Positions 18,560 through 28,025 are shown, numbered from the stretch's first letter. The stretch: 64,000 bases of DNA from Rhodanobacter_A agri (GCF_044904705.1 NZ_JADIKL010000008.1:1-64000); one strand, 5' to 3'. The notes: generated by a model from the letters alone, not told the origin. A program made the numbers and translations.

Positions 18560-18760
18560 GCGCATCGGCGGCATGCGATGGGGAAAGGTTTCGGTCGCGC
18601 CCCGGACGCCGGCGCCAAGTTCGGCGAAGCCAGCCTGCCTGGCGTCTGTTCCCGGGCGCCAGCCATGATGGCTGAGCCCCTGCATGCCTCGGGGGCGCGC
18701 CTTGGATCGGTTGCGCGCGCCCCCATCTCGGTTCGCGTCGATCAGCTGCGGAGACCTGCC

Positions 18761-19207
18761 ATGTCCGTGTATCGCAAGACCCCCGAAGCCCTTGCGCGCC
18801 TGACACCCGAGCAATATCGCGTCACGCAGGAAAACGCCACCGAGTATCCCGGCACGGGTGAGTACCTGCATCAGCGCGCCGCCGGCATCTACGTCGATGT
18901 GGTGTCGGGCGAGCCGCTGTTCGCCTCCACCGACAAATTCGACTCCCATTGCGGATGGCCCAGCTTCACCAAGCCGCTGCAGCCGGCGAGCGTCCGCGAA
19001 TTGCGCGATACCACCCACGGCATGATCCGCACCGAAGTCCGTTCCTCGCAGGGCGACAGCCATCTGGGGCATGTCTTCCCGGATGGCCCCGCCGAGCGCG
19101 GTGGCTTGCGCTACTGCATCAACTCCGCATCGCTGCGCTTCGTGCCGCGCGCCGAGATGGAGGCCGAGGGCTACGGCGCGTGGCTCGACCAAGTGGAGGG
19201 CGAGTGA
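18761..19207 (+). CDS. msrB: Peptide-methionine (R)-S-oxide reductase
   Basis: A 148-residue enzyme reducing the R form of methionine sulfoxide in proteins. It has FDSHCGWPSF and the catalytic cysteine in RYCINSASLRF. The two CxxC pairs that bind structural zinc in many MsrB proteins are absent (GIYVDVVSGEPLF where CxxC would be expected), so this is the zinc-free form. ATG 18761 has GGAG nine bases upstream and matches the family N-terminus; the longer open frame from 18578 is not supported. It overlaps msrA by one base, so the two stereospecific reductases are co-expressed. Confidence 0.95.
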   Translation: MSVYRKTPEALARLTPEQYRVTQENATEYPGTGEYLHQRAAGIYVDVVSGEPLFASTDKFDSHCGWPSFTKPLQPASVRELRDTTHGMIRTEVRSSQGDSHLGHVFPDGPAERGGLRYCINSASLRFVPRAEMEAEGYGAWLDQVEGE

Positions 19208-19722
19208 TGAACGCCGAACGCGCCGTGCTTGCCGGTGGTTGCTTCTGGGGCGTGCAAGAGTTGTTGCGCCAACAGCCCGGCGTGCTGTCCACGCGCACGG
19301 GCTATGCCGGCGGCGACGTAGCCAATGCCACTTATCGCCACCACGGCACGCATGCCGAGGCGGTGGAGATACTGTTCGATCCCGCGCGCATCAGTTACCG
19401 CGAACTGCTGGAGTTTTTCTTCCAGATCCACGACCCGAGCACGCCGAACCGGCAAGGCAACGATCGCGGCAGTTCCTACCGCTCGTTGATCCTGTACGCC
19501 AGCGAGGCGCAGAAGCGCATCGCCGAAGACACCATCGCTGACGTGGATGCCTCCGGCCTGTGGCCGGGCCGGGTGGTGACCGAGGTCCGGCCGTTGGGCG
19601 ACTTCTGGGAAGCCGAGCCGGAGCATCAGGACTACCTGCAGCATTTTCCCGGCGGCTATACCTGTCATTTCGTGCGGCCGGGCTGGCGCCTGCCGCGTCG
19701 CACGGAGAACACGGGGCACTGA
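19207..19722 (+). CDS. msrA: Peptide-methionine (S)-S-oxide reductase
   Basis: A 171-residue partner of MsrB, reducing the S form of methionine sulfoxide. The catalytic motif GGCFWG is at residues 10-15 and is followed by TGYAGG and YRHHGTHAEAVEI. IHDPSTPNRQGNDRGSSYRS is the substrate-binding loop region. The start ATG overlaps the msrB stop (TGATG). No export signal is seen, so both act in the cytoplasm. Confidence 0.95.
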   Translation: MNAERAVLAGGCFWGVQELLRQQPGVLSTRTGYAGGDVANATYRHHGTHAEAVEILFDPARISYRELLEFFFQIHDPSTPNRQGNDRGSSYRSLILYASEAQKRIAEDTIADVDASGLWPGRVVTEVRPLGDFWEAEPEHQDYLQHFPGGYTCHFVRPGWRLPRRTENTGH

Positions 19723-19775
19723 GCGCATCGGCAGCGCCGTCGTCGCTGCGGCAAGGGTAGCCGCGCGATGTGCCC

Positions 19776-20147
19776 TCACTGCGGTGCCTGCGCCGCTGCC
19801 GTGTTGCGCGGATGCAGGCACCCCGCCGTCATCGCGCCTGCCTCGCGCCGCATGCAGACACGCACGTCGCGGGGCAGGTTGGCGAGGGTCTGTTCGTCGC
19901 CGGCGGCCACCGCGAACTGGCGCAACGGCGGAGTGCTGCAAGCGGCATCGGCGCAGTCGTAGGCGAACAAGGCGTAGTGGCATTGGCCGCTGGCGCTGGT
20001 GCGGCACTCGAAGTGGGCGGACGGCCCGGTTATCACGACGCGGCTGTCGAAAGTGGTATGGCTGCCATCGCGGGACAGCGCGATGTCGACGCGTTCGCCG
20101 GAGCTGCAGCTGGCCAGCAGAGCGATGATGAGGCAACGAAGGAACAT
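19776..20147 (-). CDS. Putative lipoprotein, function unknown
   Basis: A 123-residue protein with a short hydrophobic start and a lipobox-like LLASC ending at residue 14, so the mature protein would be lipid-anchored. The mature part has at least seven further cysteines (for example FECRTS, GQCHY, YDCADAACS), suggesting disulfides in the periplasm. It sits 3 bp downstream of another small lipoprotein gene on the same strand and is likely co-transcribed with it. No family is recognised. Confidence 0.65.
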   Translation of the reverse strand: MFLRCLIIALLASCSSGERVDIALSRDGSHTTFDSRVVITGPSAHFECRTSASGQCHYALFAYDCADAACSTPPLRQFAVAAGDEQTLANLPRDVRVCMRREAGAMTAGCLHPRNTAAAQAPQ

Positions 20148-20150
20148 GGC

Positions 20151-20369
20151 TTAGCCCTCGCTCACGAAGCCGGCGGCGCGCATGCAGCGGTCGAACGCCA
20201 CACTGCGAGTGCCGATGCCGGTGCTGTCCACGGCATAGACGGAGGAAACGGCAGCCCGTCCCCGGCAGTTTCGCTCGGCGTGTAGTCGCAGCGCGTCGCG
20301 ATTGATGGGATGTGTGGCGCAGGCGGCGAGGCAAAGCAAGGCCAGGCCGGCAATCGTCGGCTTCAGCAT
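20151..20369 (-). CDS. Small putative lipoprotein, function unknown
   Basis: A 72-residue protein starting at MLKPTIAGLALLCLAAC, a clear lipoprotein signal with lipobox LAAC at residues 14-17. The short mature part (about 56 residues) contains two further cysteines and ends DRCMRAAGFVSEG, a tail like many small periplasmic proteins of unknown role. The frame is open 45 bases further upstream but the signal sequence fixes the start at 20369. It is paired with the cysteine-rich lipoprotein downstream. Confidence 0.65.
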   Translation of the reverse strand: MLKPTIAGLALLCLAACATHPINRDALRLHAERNCRGRAAVSSVYAVDSTGIGTRSVAFDRCMRAAGFVSEG

Positions 20370-20432
20370 GATCGGTTTTCCCAAAGTGGTTGGGTTCTTG
20401 CGCCGCTCGCGCATGGCGAGCCGCGCGCCGGG

Positions 20433-21203
20433 TCACATGTTGCGGAAAAGCACCATGAAGGGCTGGCTGACGACGAGGGTTTCGGGGCGCTGCCTGAGTC
20501 GCACGGTGCCCTTGCCGCTGTCGTCACGCACGATCGAGGCGATGGCTTTCAGGTTGACGATGGTGGAACGGTGGATCTGCTTGAACACGGCCGGATCGAG
20601 CTGCTCCAGCAGTTCGCGGATCGGTTTGCGCAGCAGCGCTTCGCCCTCGGCGGTCACCGCCACCGTGTACTTGTGGTCGGCGCGGAAATAGGCGACGTCG
20701 TCCACCATGATGAGCCGTGTTTCGCGGCCGGTGCCTGCGGTGATCCAGGTGAGCGGTGGTGCGGCGCCGGTTTGCGCCGCGCCTTGCGCCAGTTCGCGCA
20801 GCAGCAGGGCGAGGTCGCCGCGCGCGGACTGGCCGGCCGCGGCGCGGCGCTTCAGCCGCTCGACGGTGGCGGCCAGGCGTTCCAGGGCGATGGGTTTGAG
20901 CAGGTAGTCGATCGCGCCGCGTTCGAAGGCGTCGATGGCGTACTGGTCGTAGGCGGTGGTGAACACTACCTGCGTGGCCGGGCTGGCTTCGGCCGCCGCC
21001 GCGGCCACTTCCAGCCCATTGAGGCCGGGCATGCGGATGTCGAGGAAGGCCACGTCGGGTTGGTGCGTGGCGATGGCGTCGAGCGCGTCGGCGCCGTTTT
21101 CGCATTCGGCGATGACCTCCAGTTCCGGCCACGCCTGTCCCAGCAGGCGGCTCAGCGCGTCGCGTAGCAGCAGTTCGTCCTCGGCGATCACGGCGCGGGT
21201 CAT
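20433..21203 (-). CDS. LytTR-family response regulator
   Basis: A 256-residue regulator. A receiver domain (residues 1-120) has the acidic pair ED at 8-9, the phospho-acceptor Asp55 in FLDIRMPG, the TAYDQY switch region and the lysine in LLKPI. A LytTR DNA-binding domain (about 150-250) includes DDVAYFRADHKYTVAV, FKQIHRSTIVNL and the final VSQPFMVLFRNM. Its start overlaps the kinase stop by four bases. Regulated genes are unknown; the divergent M1 peptidase gene is a neighbour but not a proven target. Confidence 0.94.
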   Translation of the reverse strand: MTRAVIAEDELLLRDALSRLLGQAWPELEVIAECENGADALDAIATHQPDVAFLDIRMPGLNGLEVAAAAAEASPATQVVFTTAYDQYAIDAFERGAIDYLLKPIALERLAATVERLKRRAAAGQSARGDLALLLRELAQGAAQTGAAPPLTWITAGTGRETRLIMVDDVAYFRADHKYTVAVTAEGEALLRKPIRELLEQLDPAVFKQIHRSTIVNLKAIASIVRDDSGKGTVRLRQRPETLVVSQPFMVLFRNM

Positions 21204-22462
21204 GACTGCGATTCCGGCGCGGCCGGCGCAGCGTGTTGCACCGGCACGGTGAGCGTGGCGGCCACGCCTTCGGGTGCGTTGGCGACCACCGCCAGCGAGG
21301 CACGCGGGCCGTATACGAGTTGCAACCGCTCGCGCACGTTCTTCAGTCCGATGCCGGTGCCGCCGCCGGCCGCGCCGAAGCCCTGGCCGTCGTCGGCCAC
21401 GGTGACCGCCACACTGTCGCCGTCGCGGCGGGCGAGCAGCCACACGGTGCCGCCGCCGGGCTTGGGCTCCAGGCCGTGCTTGATCGCGTTCTCCACCAGG
21501 GTTTGCAGCATCATCGGCGGCAGCGTGGTGGCGCGCAACGCATCGGGCACGTCGATCTTCATCTCCAGTCGCGCCCCCATGCGGATCTTCAGGATTTCGA
21601 GGTAGGCGCGGGCGCGTTCCAGTTCTTCGCCGAGGGTGGAGAGTGTTTCCTCCGCGCTGGGCAGCGAGTGGCGCAGGTACTGGATGAGATGGCCGAGCAT
21701 GCGGTCGGCTTGTGCGGGTTCGCTGCGCGTGAGGTATTGCGCGCTGGCCAGTGTGTTGTAGAGGAAGTGCGGCTCCACCTGCGCGTACAGGAGATTGAGC
21801 TTGGCCTGCGCCAGCTCCTTGTCCGTGGCGGCCTGGGTCGCGGCCTGCTGTTCGCGGCGGCGGCGCTCGGCCACGCGGCGGGCGAGGGCGCGGGAGACTG
21901 CTTCGGCGTTGAGCAGGTTGCTGCCGTCGTCCACGCGGAACCAGTCGGTCCAGGCACCGCTTTCCGGTTCGCACACCAGGGTGACGCTGCCGACGTCGTC
22001 GCCCGGCGTCACCGTGGCGAAAATCTGGTTGCGCCGGCTGCCCAGCCAGCTGAAGGGGTTGAGCCAGCCGAGCACGGCGCGGCCGTAGGGATTCGGGCGG
22101 CGTACTTTGGCGCGCACTTGCAAGCTGTCGCGGGCGCTCTCGATTTCCTCGGTGTAGGGCAGTTCGCGGATCGTTGCATCCAGCATGTCGAACGCCTCGC
22201 CGGCTTCGAACGGCAGCTCGATCTGCCGGCGCTGGCGGTTGCCCAGCGTGTCGAGGTTCGCGTGCCCGGCGATCAGGCGCACGCGCCGCAGGTGGGAGAA
22301 GGCGCCGGTGATCACCAGTGCCAGCACGACGATGAAGATGATCACCGGCAGTGGCCCCGTACTGTGGAACGGGCCGCTGTTGAACATCAGCGTCAACACG
22401 AAGGCCAGCAGCAGAAGCCACGCCAGGACCAGCCGCGCCACGAAGAGAAAGCCCTTTATCAC
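21200..22462 (-). CDS. LytS/YehU-type sensor histidine kinase
   Basis: A kinase of 420 residues from the proposed GTG start at 22462, which has GGGGA seven bases upstream. Two membrane segments lie near the N-terminus (FVARLVLAWLLLLAFVLTLMF and LPVIIFIVVLALVITGAF). A cytoplasmic linker, then the phospho-acceptor region AQVEPHFLYNTLAS and an HATPase domain with N-box LVENAIKHGLEPK and G-box DDGQGFG follow. In-frame starts at 22501 and 22597 exist but lack ribosome sites. It is coupled to the LytTR regulator by an ATGA overlap. Confidence 0.92.
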   Translation of the reverse strand: MIKGFLFVARLVLAWLLLLAFVLTLMFNSGPFHSTGPLPVIIFIVVLALVITGAFSHLRRVRLIAGHANLDTLGNRQRRQIELPFEAGEAFDMLDATIRELPYTEEIESARDSLQVRAKVRRPNPYGRAVLGWLNPFSWLGSRRNQIFATVTPGDDVGSVTLVCEPESGAWTDWFRVDDGSNLLNAEAVSRALARRVAERRRREQQAATQAATDKELAQAKLNLLYAQVEPHFLYNTLASAQYLTRSEPAQADRMLGHLIQYLRHSLPSAEETLSTLGEELERARAYLEILKIRMGARLEMKIDVPDALRATTLPPMMLQTLVENAIKHGLEPKPGGGTVWLLARRDGDSVAVTVADDGQGFGAAGGGTGIGLKNVRERLQLVYGPRASLAVVANAPEGVAATLTVPVQHAAPAAPESQS

Positions 22463-22747
22463 GGTGATGTCCCCGGTGGTGGAGCGATGGGGAGGGAGCA
22501 TAGCGGCCGATTCCGCGTCTTTCGCCGTCCGTGCGACGAAGGCAGCTCCGGTGGGGCCGAAAGGGGTGAACTGCGGCCTGAAGCCTGGACGCTGCACGGG
22601 GTCCGGGCATGACTTCCGGCGCTACCGGAGTGCGGCTGCGGGCGCGACCATGCCCGCCGGGAGAGCGTTTGCCTCGTTTCACCTGTCGCCCGTTCGACGG
22701 CGCCGCCCGGCGCCGCGGGCCATGCCCTGACCCAAGGAGAGGTTTTC

Positions 22748-25396
22748 ATGCGCAAGACATTGGTATCCGCGATCGCGTTGGCGCTCGCCGTTTCCGCCGG
22801 CGGCGTGCTGGCGATGCCGGCGCAGCCGGCTGCCGCCGCGTCGTCGCTGACCCCCACCCAGCTGCCGCGTAGCGTGCGGCCCACGCACTACGACGTGGCG
22901 ATCGTGCCGCATGCCGACAAGCTGAGCTTCGATGGCAAGGTGACGGTGGACGTGGAGGTGCTCAAGCCCACCGCCAGCATCACGCTGAATGCGCTGGGCA
23001 TGACGTTCTCCTCGGCGACGCTGGCGCCGGCCACGGGCCACGCCGAAACCGCCAAGGTGTCGGTGGACGAAAAGGCGCAGACCGCCACCTTCGCCTTCGC
23101 CAAGCCGGTCGCCCCGGGCCGCTACAAGCTGGCGATGGACTACGTCGGCACGATCGGCACCCAGGCCAACGGCTTGTTCGCCATCGACTACCCCACGGAG
23201 TCCGGCCAGAAGCGCGCGCTGTTCACCCAGTTCGAGAATTCCGACGCGCGCCGCTTCATTCCCTCGTGGGACGAGCCGGCCTACAAGGCGCGCTTCGACC
23301 TCTCGGTCACCGTGCCCTCGAACGAGATGGCGGTGAGCAACATGCCGGTGGCCTCGAAGGCCGACATCGGCAACGGCATGGCGAAGGTGACCTTCCAGAC
23401 CACGCCGAAGATGTCCACCTACCTGCTGTTCTTCGGCCTGGGCGATTTCGACCGTGTCACCACGAGCTCGGACGGTACCGAGATCGGCGTGATCATGCAG
23501 AAGGGCAAGGGCGCACAGGCGGCCTTCACGCTGGAGTCGGCCAAGGCGGTGTTGCACGACTACAACGAATATTTCGGCATCAAGTACCCGCTGCCCAAGC
23601 TGGACAATATCGCCGCGCCGGGCAGCAGCCAGTTCTTCTCGGCGATGGAGAACTGGGGTGGGATATTCACCTTCGAATACGCGATGCTGCTGGATCCGTC
23701 GTACTCCACCCAGGGCGACAAGATGGAGGTGTTCAACACCGCCGCACACGAAATGGCGCACCAGTGGTTCGGCGACCTGGTGACCATGAACTGGTGGGAC
23801 AACCTGTGGCTCAACGAGGGTTTCGCCTCGTGGATGGCTTCGCGCGAGACGGAAAAGCGGCATCCGGAATGGAATGCCTCGCTCGACGCCGTGGGTGTGC
23901 GCGAAGGCGCGATGTCGCGCGACGCGGTAGCCACCACCCACCCGATCGTGCAGAAGATCGATACCGTGGAAGAAGCCAGCCAGGCCTTCGACACCATCAC
24001 CTACTCGAAGGGCGAGGCGGTGATCCGCATGCTGGAGGCCTATGTCGGCCCCGAAGCCTGGCGCCAGGGCGTGCACAACTACCTGAAGGCCCATGCCTAC
24101 GGCAACACGGTGTCCGACGATCTGTGGCATGCGATGGACGGCGTGGCCGGCGGCAAGCCGATCACCCAGGTCGCGCACGACTTCACCCTGCAGCCGGGCG
24201 TGCCGCTGATCAAGGTGGACTCGGCGATGTGCAGCAACGGCGAGACCATGGTCAAGTTCACGCAGGGCGAATTCACCAAGGATCGCCCGGACAAGCAGCC
24301 GCTGCGCTGGCACGTGCCGGTGATTGCGCAGGTGGTGGGCAACGCCGCATCCAGCACCCTGGTGGACGGCTCGGCCACGCTGAAGCTGAAGGGCTGCGGC
24401 CCGGTGCTGGTGAACGCGGGGCAGAGCGGCTACTACCGCACCTTGTACGCGCCGGCCCAGCTTGCCGCGCTGAAGCAGGACTTCGGCAAGCTCGCCGAGA
24501 TCGACCAGCTCGGCCTGATGAGCGACACCTGGGCCGAAGGCATGGCCGGGCTGGAGCCGGTGTCGGACTTCCTCGACATGGCCAAGGCCACGCCGGCCAA
24601 CGCCTCGCCGGAGATCTGGGCCGAGGTGGCCGGCAGCCTGGTCGGGCTGGACCAGTACTACCGCGGCGACAAAGCGCGGCAGGACCGTTTCCGCAGCTAC
24701 GCGGTGGCGCAGCTCAAGCCGGTGTTCGCGCGCGTGGGCTGGGATGCCAAGCCGGACGAGAGCACCTCGGTCACCTTGCTGCGCACGCAGCTGATCGGCG
24801 CGCTGGCCGAACTGGGCGACCAGGACATGCTCAACGAGGTGCATCGCCGCTACGAGGCGCAGGCCACCGATCCCAAGGCAGTGCCAGCGGCATTGCGCAA
24901 GACCATCCTCAGCATCGTCGCGCAGCATGCTGACGCGGCCACCTGGGACAAGCTGCACGCCGAGGCCAAGGCCGAGAAGTCGCCGATGATCAAGGACCGC
25001 CTGTACGGCCTGCTGTCCATCGCCGAAGACAAGGCGCTGGGCCAGCGTGCGCTGGATCTGGCGTTGACCGATGAACCGGGCGCCACCAACAGCGCCGGCA
25101 TGATCGGCGGCGTGGCCTACCACCATCCGGAGCTGGCCTACGACTTCGCCATGGCGCACCGCGCGCAGGTGGACAAGCTGGTGGACTCCACCTCCAGCAG
25201 CCGTTTCTACCCGGCGCTGGGCGGCAGTTCGTTCGACCCGGCGATGATCGACAAGATCAAGGCCTACGAGGCCACCGTCGCTCCGGGCGCGCGCCGTCCT
25301 GCGGACACCGTCATCGCCAACATCCAGTACCGCATGATGATCCGCAAGGATCGCCTGCCGGCGGTGGATGCGTGGCTGGCGAAGAACGGCGGCTGA
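22748..25396 (+). CDS. Exported M1-family zinc aminopeptidase
   Basis: An 882-residue protein with a signal peptide (LVSAIALALAVSAGGVLA). The M1 fold is complete: the substrate-recognition motif SAMEN at 298-302 (the family GAMEN with Gly to Ser), the zinc motif HEMAH at 334-338 and third ligand Glu357 in WLNEGFA. The transition-state tyrosine lies in DTITYSKGEAV. A C-terminal ERAP1-like helical domain runs from about residue 530. The signal peptide places it in the periplasm or outside, unlike cytoplasmic PepN. AAGGAGAGG precedes the ATG, and a strong terminator follows. Confidence 0.95.
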   Translation: MRKTLVSAIALALAVSAGGVLAMPAQPAAAASSLTPTQLPRSVRPTHYDVAIVPHADKLSFDGKVTVDVEVLKPTASITLNALGMTFSSATLAPATGHAETAKVSVDEKAQTATFAFAKPVAPGRYKLAMDYVGTIGTQANGLFAIDYPTESGQKRALFTQFENSDARRFIPSWDEPAYKARFDLSVTVPSNEMAVSNMPVASKADIGNGMAKVTFQTTPKMSTYLLFFGLGDFDRVTTSSDGTEIGVIMQKGKGAQAAFTLESAKAVLHDYNEYFGIKYPLPKLDNIAAPGSSQFFSAMENWGGIFTFEYAMLLDPSYSTQGDKMEVFNTAAHEMAHQWFGDLVTMNWWDNLWLNEGFASWMASRETEKRHPEWNASLDAVGVREGAMSRDAVATTHPIVQKIDTVEEASQAFDTITYSKGEAVIRMLEAYVGPEAWRQGVHNYLKAHAYGNTVSDDLWHAMDGVAGGKPITQVAHDFTLQPGVPLIKVDSAMCSNGETMVKFTQGEFTKDRPDKQPLRWHVPVIAQVVGNAASSTLVDGSATLKLKGCGPVLVNAGQSGYYRTLYAPAQLAALKQDFGKLAEIDQLGLMSDTWAEGMAGLEPVSDFLDMAKATPANASPEIWAEVAGSLVGLDQYYRGDKARQDRFRSYAVAQLKPVFARVGWDAKPDESTSVTLLRTQLIGALAELGDQDMLNEVHRRYEAQATDPKAVPAALRKTILSIVAQHADAATWDKLHAEAKAEKSPMIKDRLYGLLSIAEDKALGQRALDLALTDEPGATNSAGMIGGVAYHHPELAYDFAMAHRAQVDKLVDSTSSSRFYPALGGSSFDPAMIDKIKAYEATVAPGARRPADTVIANIQYRMMIRKDRLPAVDAWLAKNGG

Positions 25397-25421
25397 GCGT
25401 CTCGGCAGGCAGGTGACACTA

Positions 25422-25450
25422 CAAGGCCCCGCATGCGGGGCCTTGCTTTT
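25422..25450 (+). terminator. Rho-independent terminator after M1 peptidase
   Basis: A 12-bp stem, 25422-25433 with 25434-25445, has the core AAGGCCCCGCA and is followed by CTTTT. The core is the same as in the purA terminator. It marks the edge of the core block; composition becomes AT-rich directly after it. Confidence 0.85.
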
Positions 25451-25618
25451 GGTTCGCGGACAATAAATTTCAGTATCGCCCGGCTAGTATAAAAGCGTAT
25501 GCTAATTCGTTACTAACGATTACTCATCCGGTATTGAAGCTGTGCGTTCGCTTTCGGTTGGAAGTGGACGCACAATGTTTGAATTCACCGGGCTGTGCAG
25601 GTTTGGCTGAATGAAGGG

Positions 25619-26023
25619 TTAGAGCACTAGCAGCAAATCACCGACTTGGGCGCCGTTAAGTTCCTTCAGCTGTTCGTCGCCTGGCTTAATTGATTCCGTG
25701 ACAGTGTCTTGCGGACCAAGGAATCCAATCACCCCTCCGCCCCGAGAAGTGACCTTTTTGATTTCCTTTACATCAGATGATCTCTCAAACTCACAAGAGC
25801 GTGCTGACGAAATCTTTTCTTGAACATGGAAGACGCTAACCTTTCCGCGAACAATTTCGAGGCGCTCAAGCTCTTCTTGGGTGTCGGGGTCAATAATGAC
25901 AGGGCCGATGCCAACAATTAAGAATTTATCACCATTATTTACTCCATGTTCACTGCCGCGATTCATGACAATCGTGAATCTGTCAGTCGTTGCAACAACT
26001 TTTCCAAAATAGCGATTAGACAT
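25619..26023 (-). CDS. Small beta-rich protein of unknown function, island gene
   Basis: A 134-residue cytoplasmic protein, markedly lower in GC than its neighbours. It begins with RYFGKVVATTDRFTIVMNRGSEHGVNNGD and has VIIDPDTQEELERLEIVRGKVSVFHV. This pattern (a 'rGs..Gv..Gd' turn, then 'DP.T.eeL...e..rG.v.V..v') resembles the small beta-barrel seen at the C-terminus of FlgT-like and related proteins, but that is a loose match. The start overlaps the upstream membrane-protein gene by eight bases, and GGAGAG precedes it, so the two act as a pair. Confidence 0.65.
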   Translation of the reverse strand: MSNRYFGKVVATTDRFTIVMNRGSEHGVNNGDKFLIVGIGPVIIDPDTQEELERLEIVRGKVSVFHVQEKISSARSCEFERSSDVKEIKKVTSRGGGVIGFLGPQDTVTESIKPGDEQLKELNGAQVGDLLLVL

Positions 26024-26540
26024 TTGTGCTCTCCAGCGAACCCATTTGCTGTAGCGCTGTCACAGGAACGACAGGGCGGATGATAATGTTTCGTAATTCT
26101 TCCTGAGTTGAAGGTATTTTTGAAAGTACAGAATAGTCATTTTGAATTTTGACCTGAATTACCCTGTCTTGAATTAGGTGTACGACACCCAAGTACGCGA
26201 GCCTGTCAATTTCGTTCATCTGAGCATAGCAGCCGACGACTATGTTGTTTAGAAAGTTATCGTTGCGTCGAATGACAAATACTTGCTCTTCAGCGACATA
26301 ACGAATCGGATGCTCATACGGCGGCGGCGGTCGTATTTCTTGGGATAGGTCAAAGATCACTTTCAAGAGAATCAGGGTCAGCGAAATTCCGATAAGCAAG
26401 GCTAATAGAAGCCACTTGACAGATAGTTGCTGATTGACATTGATGAAGATCGTGACGATGCCTGACATGAAGCCGACGACACCGATCATTATCGATGCGC
26501 CTGAAAGACTAAACAGTCCCTTTGTGATTCTTTCTTTCAT
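26016..26540 (-). CDS. Two-helix membrane protein, island gene, function unknown
   Basis: A 174-residue protein with two membrane segments (about residues 12-33, SGASIMIGVVGFMSGIVTIF, and 42-64, VKWLLLALLIGISLTLILLKV). A cytoplasmic domain of about 105 residues includes YVAEEQVFVIRRNDN. It is AT-rich relative to the flanking core genes and overlaps the beta-rich 134-residue gene. Two short overlapping genes of this kind look like a cargo or toxin-immunity-like pair, but no homologue is recognised and no function is claimed. Confidence 0.65.
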   Translation of the reverse strand: MKERITKGLFSLSGASIMIGVVGFMSGIVTIFINVNQQLSVKWLLLALLIGISLTLILLKVIFDLSQEIRPPPPYEHPIRYVAEEQVFVIRRNDNFLNNIVVGCYAQMNEIDRLAYLGVVHLIQDRVIQVKIQNDYSVLSKIPSTQEELRNIIIRPVVPVTALQQMGSLESTNV

Positions 26541-26861
26541 ATGCGCATTCGTCGATGGGATGAATGGTGTAATGCTTTAACTATCAAATATACGAACTAG
26601 CCTGTCCGAATTTACATCTCAGAGGGCGTAAAGAGAGTACTGTACATCTCGTTGTTGATGCTGAAGCTTATCTTTGCCACGTCCAGCTAACAACCAGACG
26701 CAATAACCGCACGAAGAAGCCCAGCCTTGGAGTGACCGTACTGAGCCGGCTTACGTCCTTCGGGTCTTACCCCCGCTCCGCCGGGACCGCAAGATCCGCC
26801 AGGGGGAGGGCGGCGGTTTCGGGTCGAAACCAGTCATTGGTCTAGGTCTAGGTAAGCAACG
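26541..26861. other. Intergenic region, no gene seen
   Basis: 321 bp between the AT-rich gene pair and the C-S lyase gene. The left part is AT-rich, and the right part (from about 26,690) is GC-rich and contains CCGGGACCGC and CCAGGGGGAGGGCGG stretches. No open frame with a ribosome site, terminator or clear repeat is seen, apart from a short GTCTAG direct duplication near 26841. Confidence 0.4.
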
Positions 26862-28025
26862 TCACTCCAGAGCCGCCTCGATTGTCTCCAGAGCAGTCTC
26901 GACATTGCGCCGCGGCGTGCCGATATTCATGCGCATGAAGCCGCTGCCGCCGGGGCCGAAGTCGGCGCCGGGATTCAGGCCGAGCTTGCAGCGGTGGACG
27001 AAGAAATCGCGCAGTGTGTCGTCGTCCATGCCGAGCGCCCGGCAGTCCAGCCACAGCAGGTAGCCGGCTTCGGGGGGCGCCAGGCGGATCGACGGGATGC
27101 GTGTGCGCAGGCGCTCGGCGAAGAAGTCGCGGGTGTAGGCGAGGTAGGCCAGCAATGCATCGAGCCAGCGATCGCCACCGCGCCAGGCGGCTTCGCCGGC
27201 GGCGACGGCGAAGGGATTGGCGTCGCCCAGATGCAAAGCCGCGACGGCCCTATGCAGCGCGTCGCGCTGGTCGTGGCGGGGAGCCACCATGACGGACAAT
27301 CCCAGGCCTTGCAGGTTGAAGGTCTTGCCGGGCGAAAGCACGGCGATAATGCGGTCGTCGGCCTGCGCCAGTGTGAGCAATGGGTGGTAGCTGGCGCCGG
27401 CCAGCGCGAGGTCGCCGTGCACTTCGTCGGTGATGACGGTGAGTCCGTGGCGGCGTGCGATGCGCAGCACCTCCCCGAGTTCGTCCGGTGTCCACGCCTG
27501 GCCTATCGGGTTGTGCGGATTGCACAGCAGCAGCGCGCGTGCGCCGTTGCGGACCTGCTGTTCGAGTTGCGCGAGATCCATCGCGTAGCGGCCATCCGCT
27601 TCGCGCAGCGGGTTGTACAGCAACCGGCGGCCGGCATCTTCCACCGCGCGGAAGAAGCCGGGGTACACCGGCGGCTGCACGATCACCGCGTCGCCCACCG
27701 CGGTGCTGGCCTGTATCGCCGCAGACATCGACGCCAGCACGCCGGGGGCCAACACCAGCCATTCGCGCTCGACCCGCCAGCGATGGCGCCGCTGGCACCA
27801 GTCGATCAGCGCCTGATACAGACTTTCTGGATATAGCGTGTAGCCGTAGACCGGATGCCGCGCGCGGGCGACCACGGCCTCGCTCACGCAGGTCGGTACC
27901 GCGAAATCCATGTCGGCGACCCACAACGGACGGACCTCGCCGTTGCCGAATTTCTGCCGGCGGCCGTCGAACTTCAGCGCATGGCTGCCGCTGCGATCGA
28001 CGGGCTGGTCGAAGTCCGGCGTCAC
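26862..28025 (-). CDS. PatB/MalY-type PLP-dependent C-S lyase, candidate OvoB
   Basis: A 387-residue fold-type I PLP enzyme of the MalY/PatB cystathionine beta-lyase group. It shows WVADMDF near residue 35, YGYTLYP, CNPHNPIG (169-175), the PLP-contacting aspartate in TDEVHGDL (D200) and the Schiff-base lysine in SPGKTFNLQG (K234). It starts 43 bp after ovoA on the same strand. Ovothiol synthesis needs a PLP-dependent lyase (OvoB) to cleave the cysteine-histidine sulfoxide made by OvoA, so this gene is a strong candidate for that step. By sequence alone it could equally be a general cystathionine lyase. Confidence 0.88.
   Translation of the reverse strand: MTPDFDQPVDRSGSHALKFDGRRQKFGNGEVRPLWVADMDFAVPTCVSEAVVARARHPVYGYTLYPESLYQALIDWCQRRHRWRVEREWLVLAPGVLASMSAAIQASTAVGDAVIVQPPVYPGFFRAVEDAGRRLLYNPLREADGRYAMDLAQLEQQVRNGARALLLCNPHNPIGQAWTPDELGEVLRIARRHGLTVITDEVHGDLALAGASYHPLLTLAQADDRIIAVLSPGKTFNLQGLGLSVMVAPRHDQRDALHRAVAALHLGDANPFAVAAGEAAWRGGDRWLDALLAYLAYTRDFFAERLRTRIPSIRLAPPEAGYLLWLDCRALGMDDDTLRDFFVHRCKLGLNPGADFGPGGSGFMRMNIGTPRRNVETALETIEAALE

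Noticed and set aside
22679..25159. 826-codon minus-strand open frame opposite the M1 peptidase
   Set aside because: It is antisense to a gene with complete zinc-peptidase motifs and has no domain of its own.
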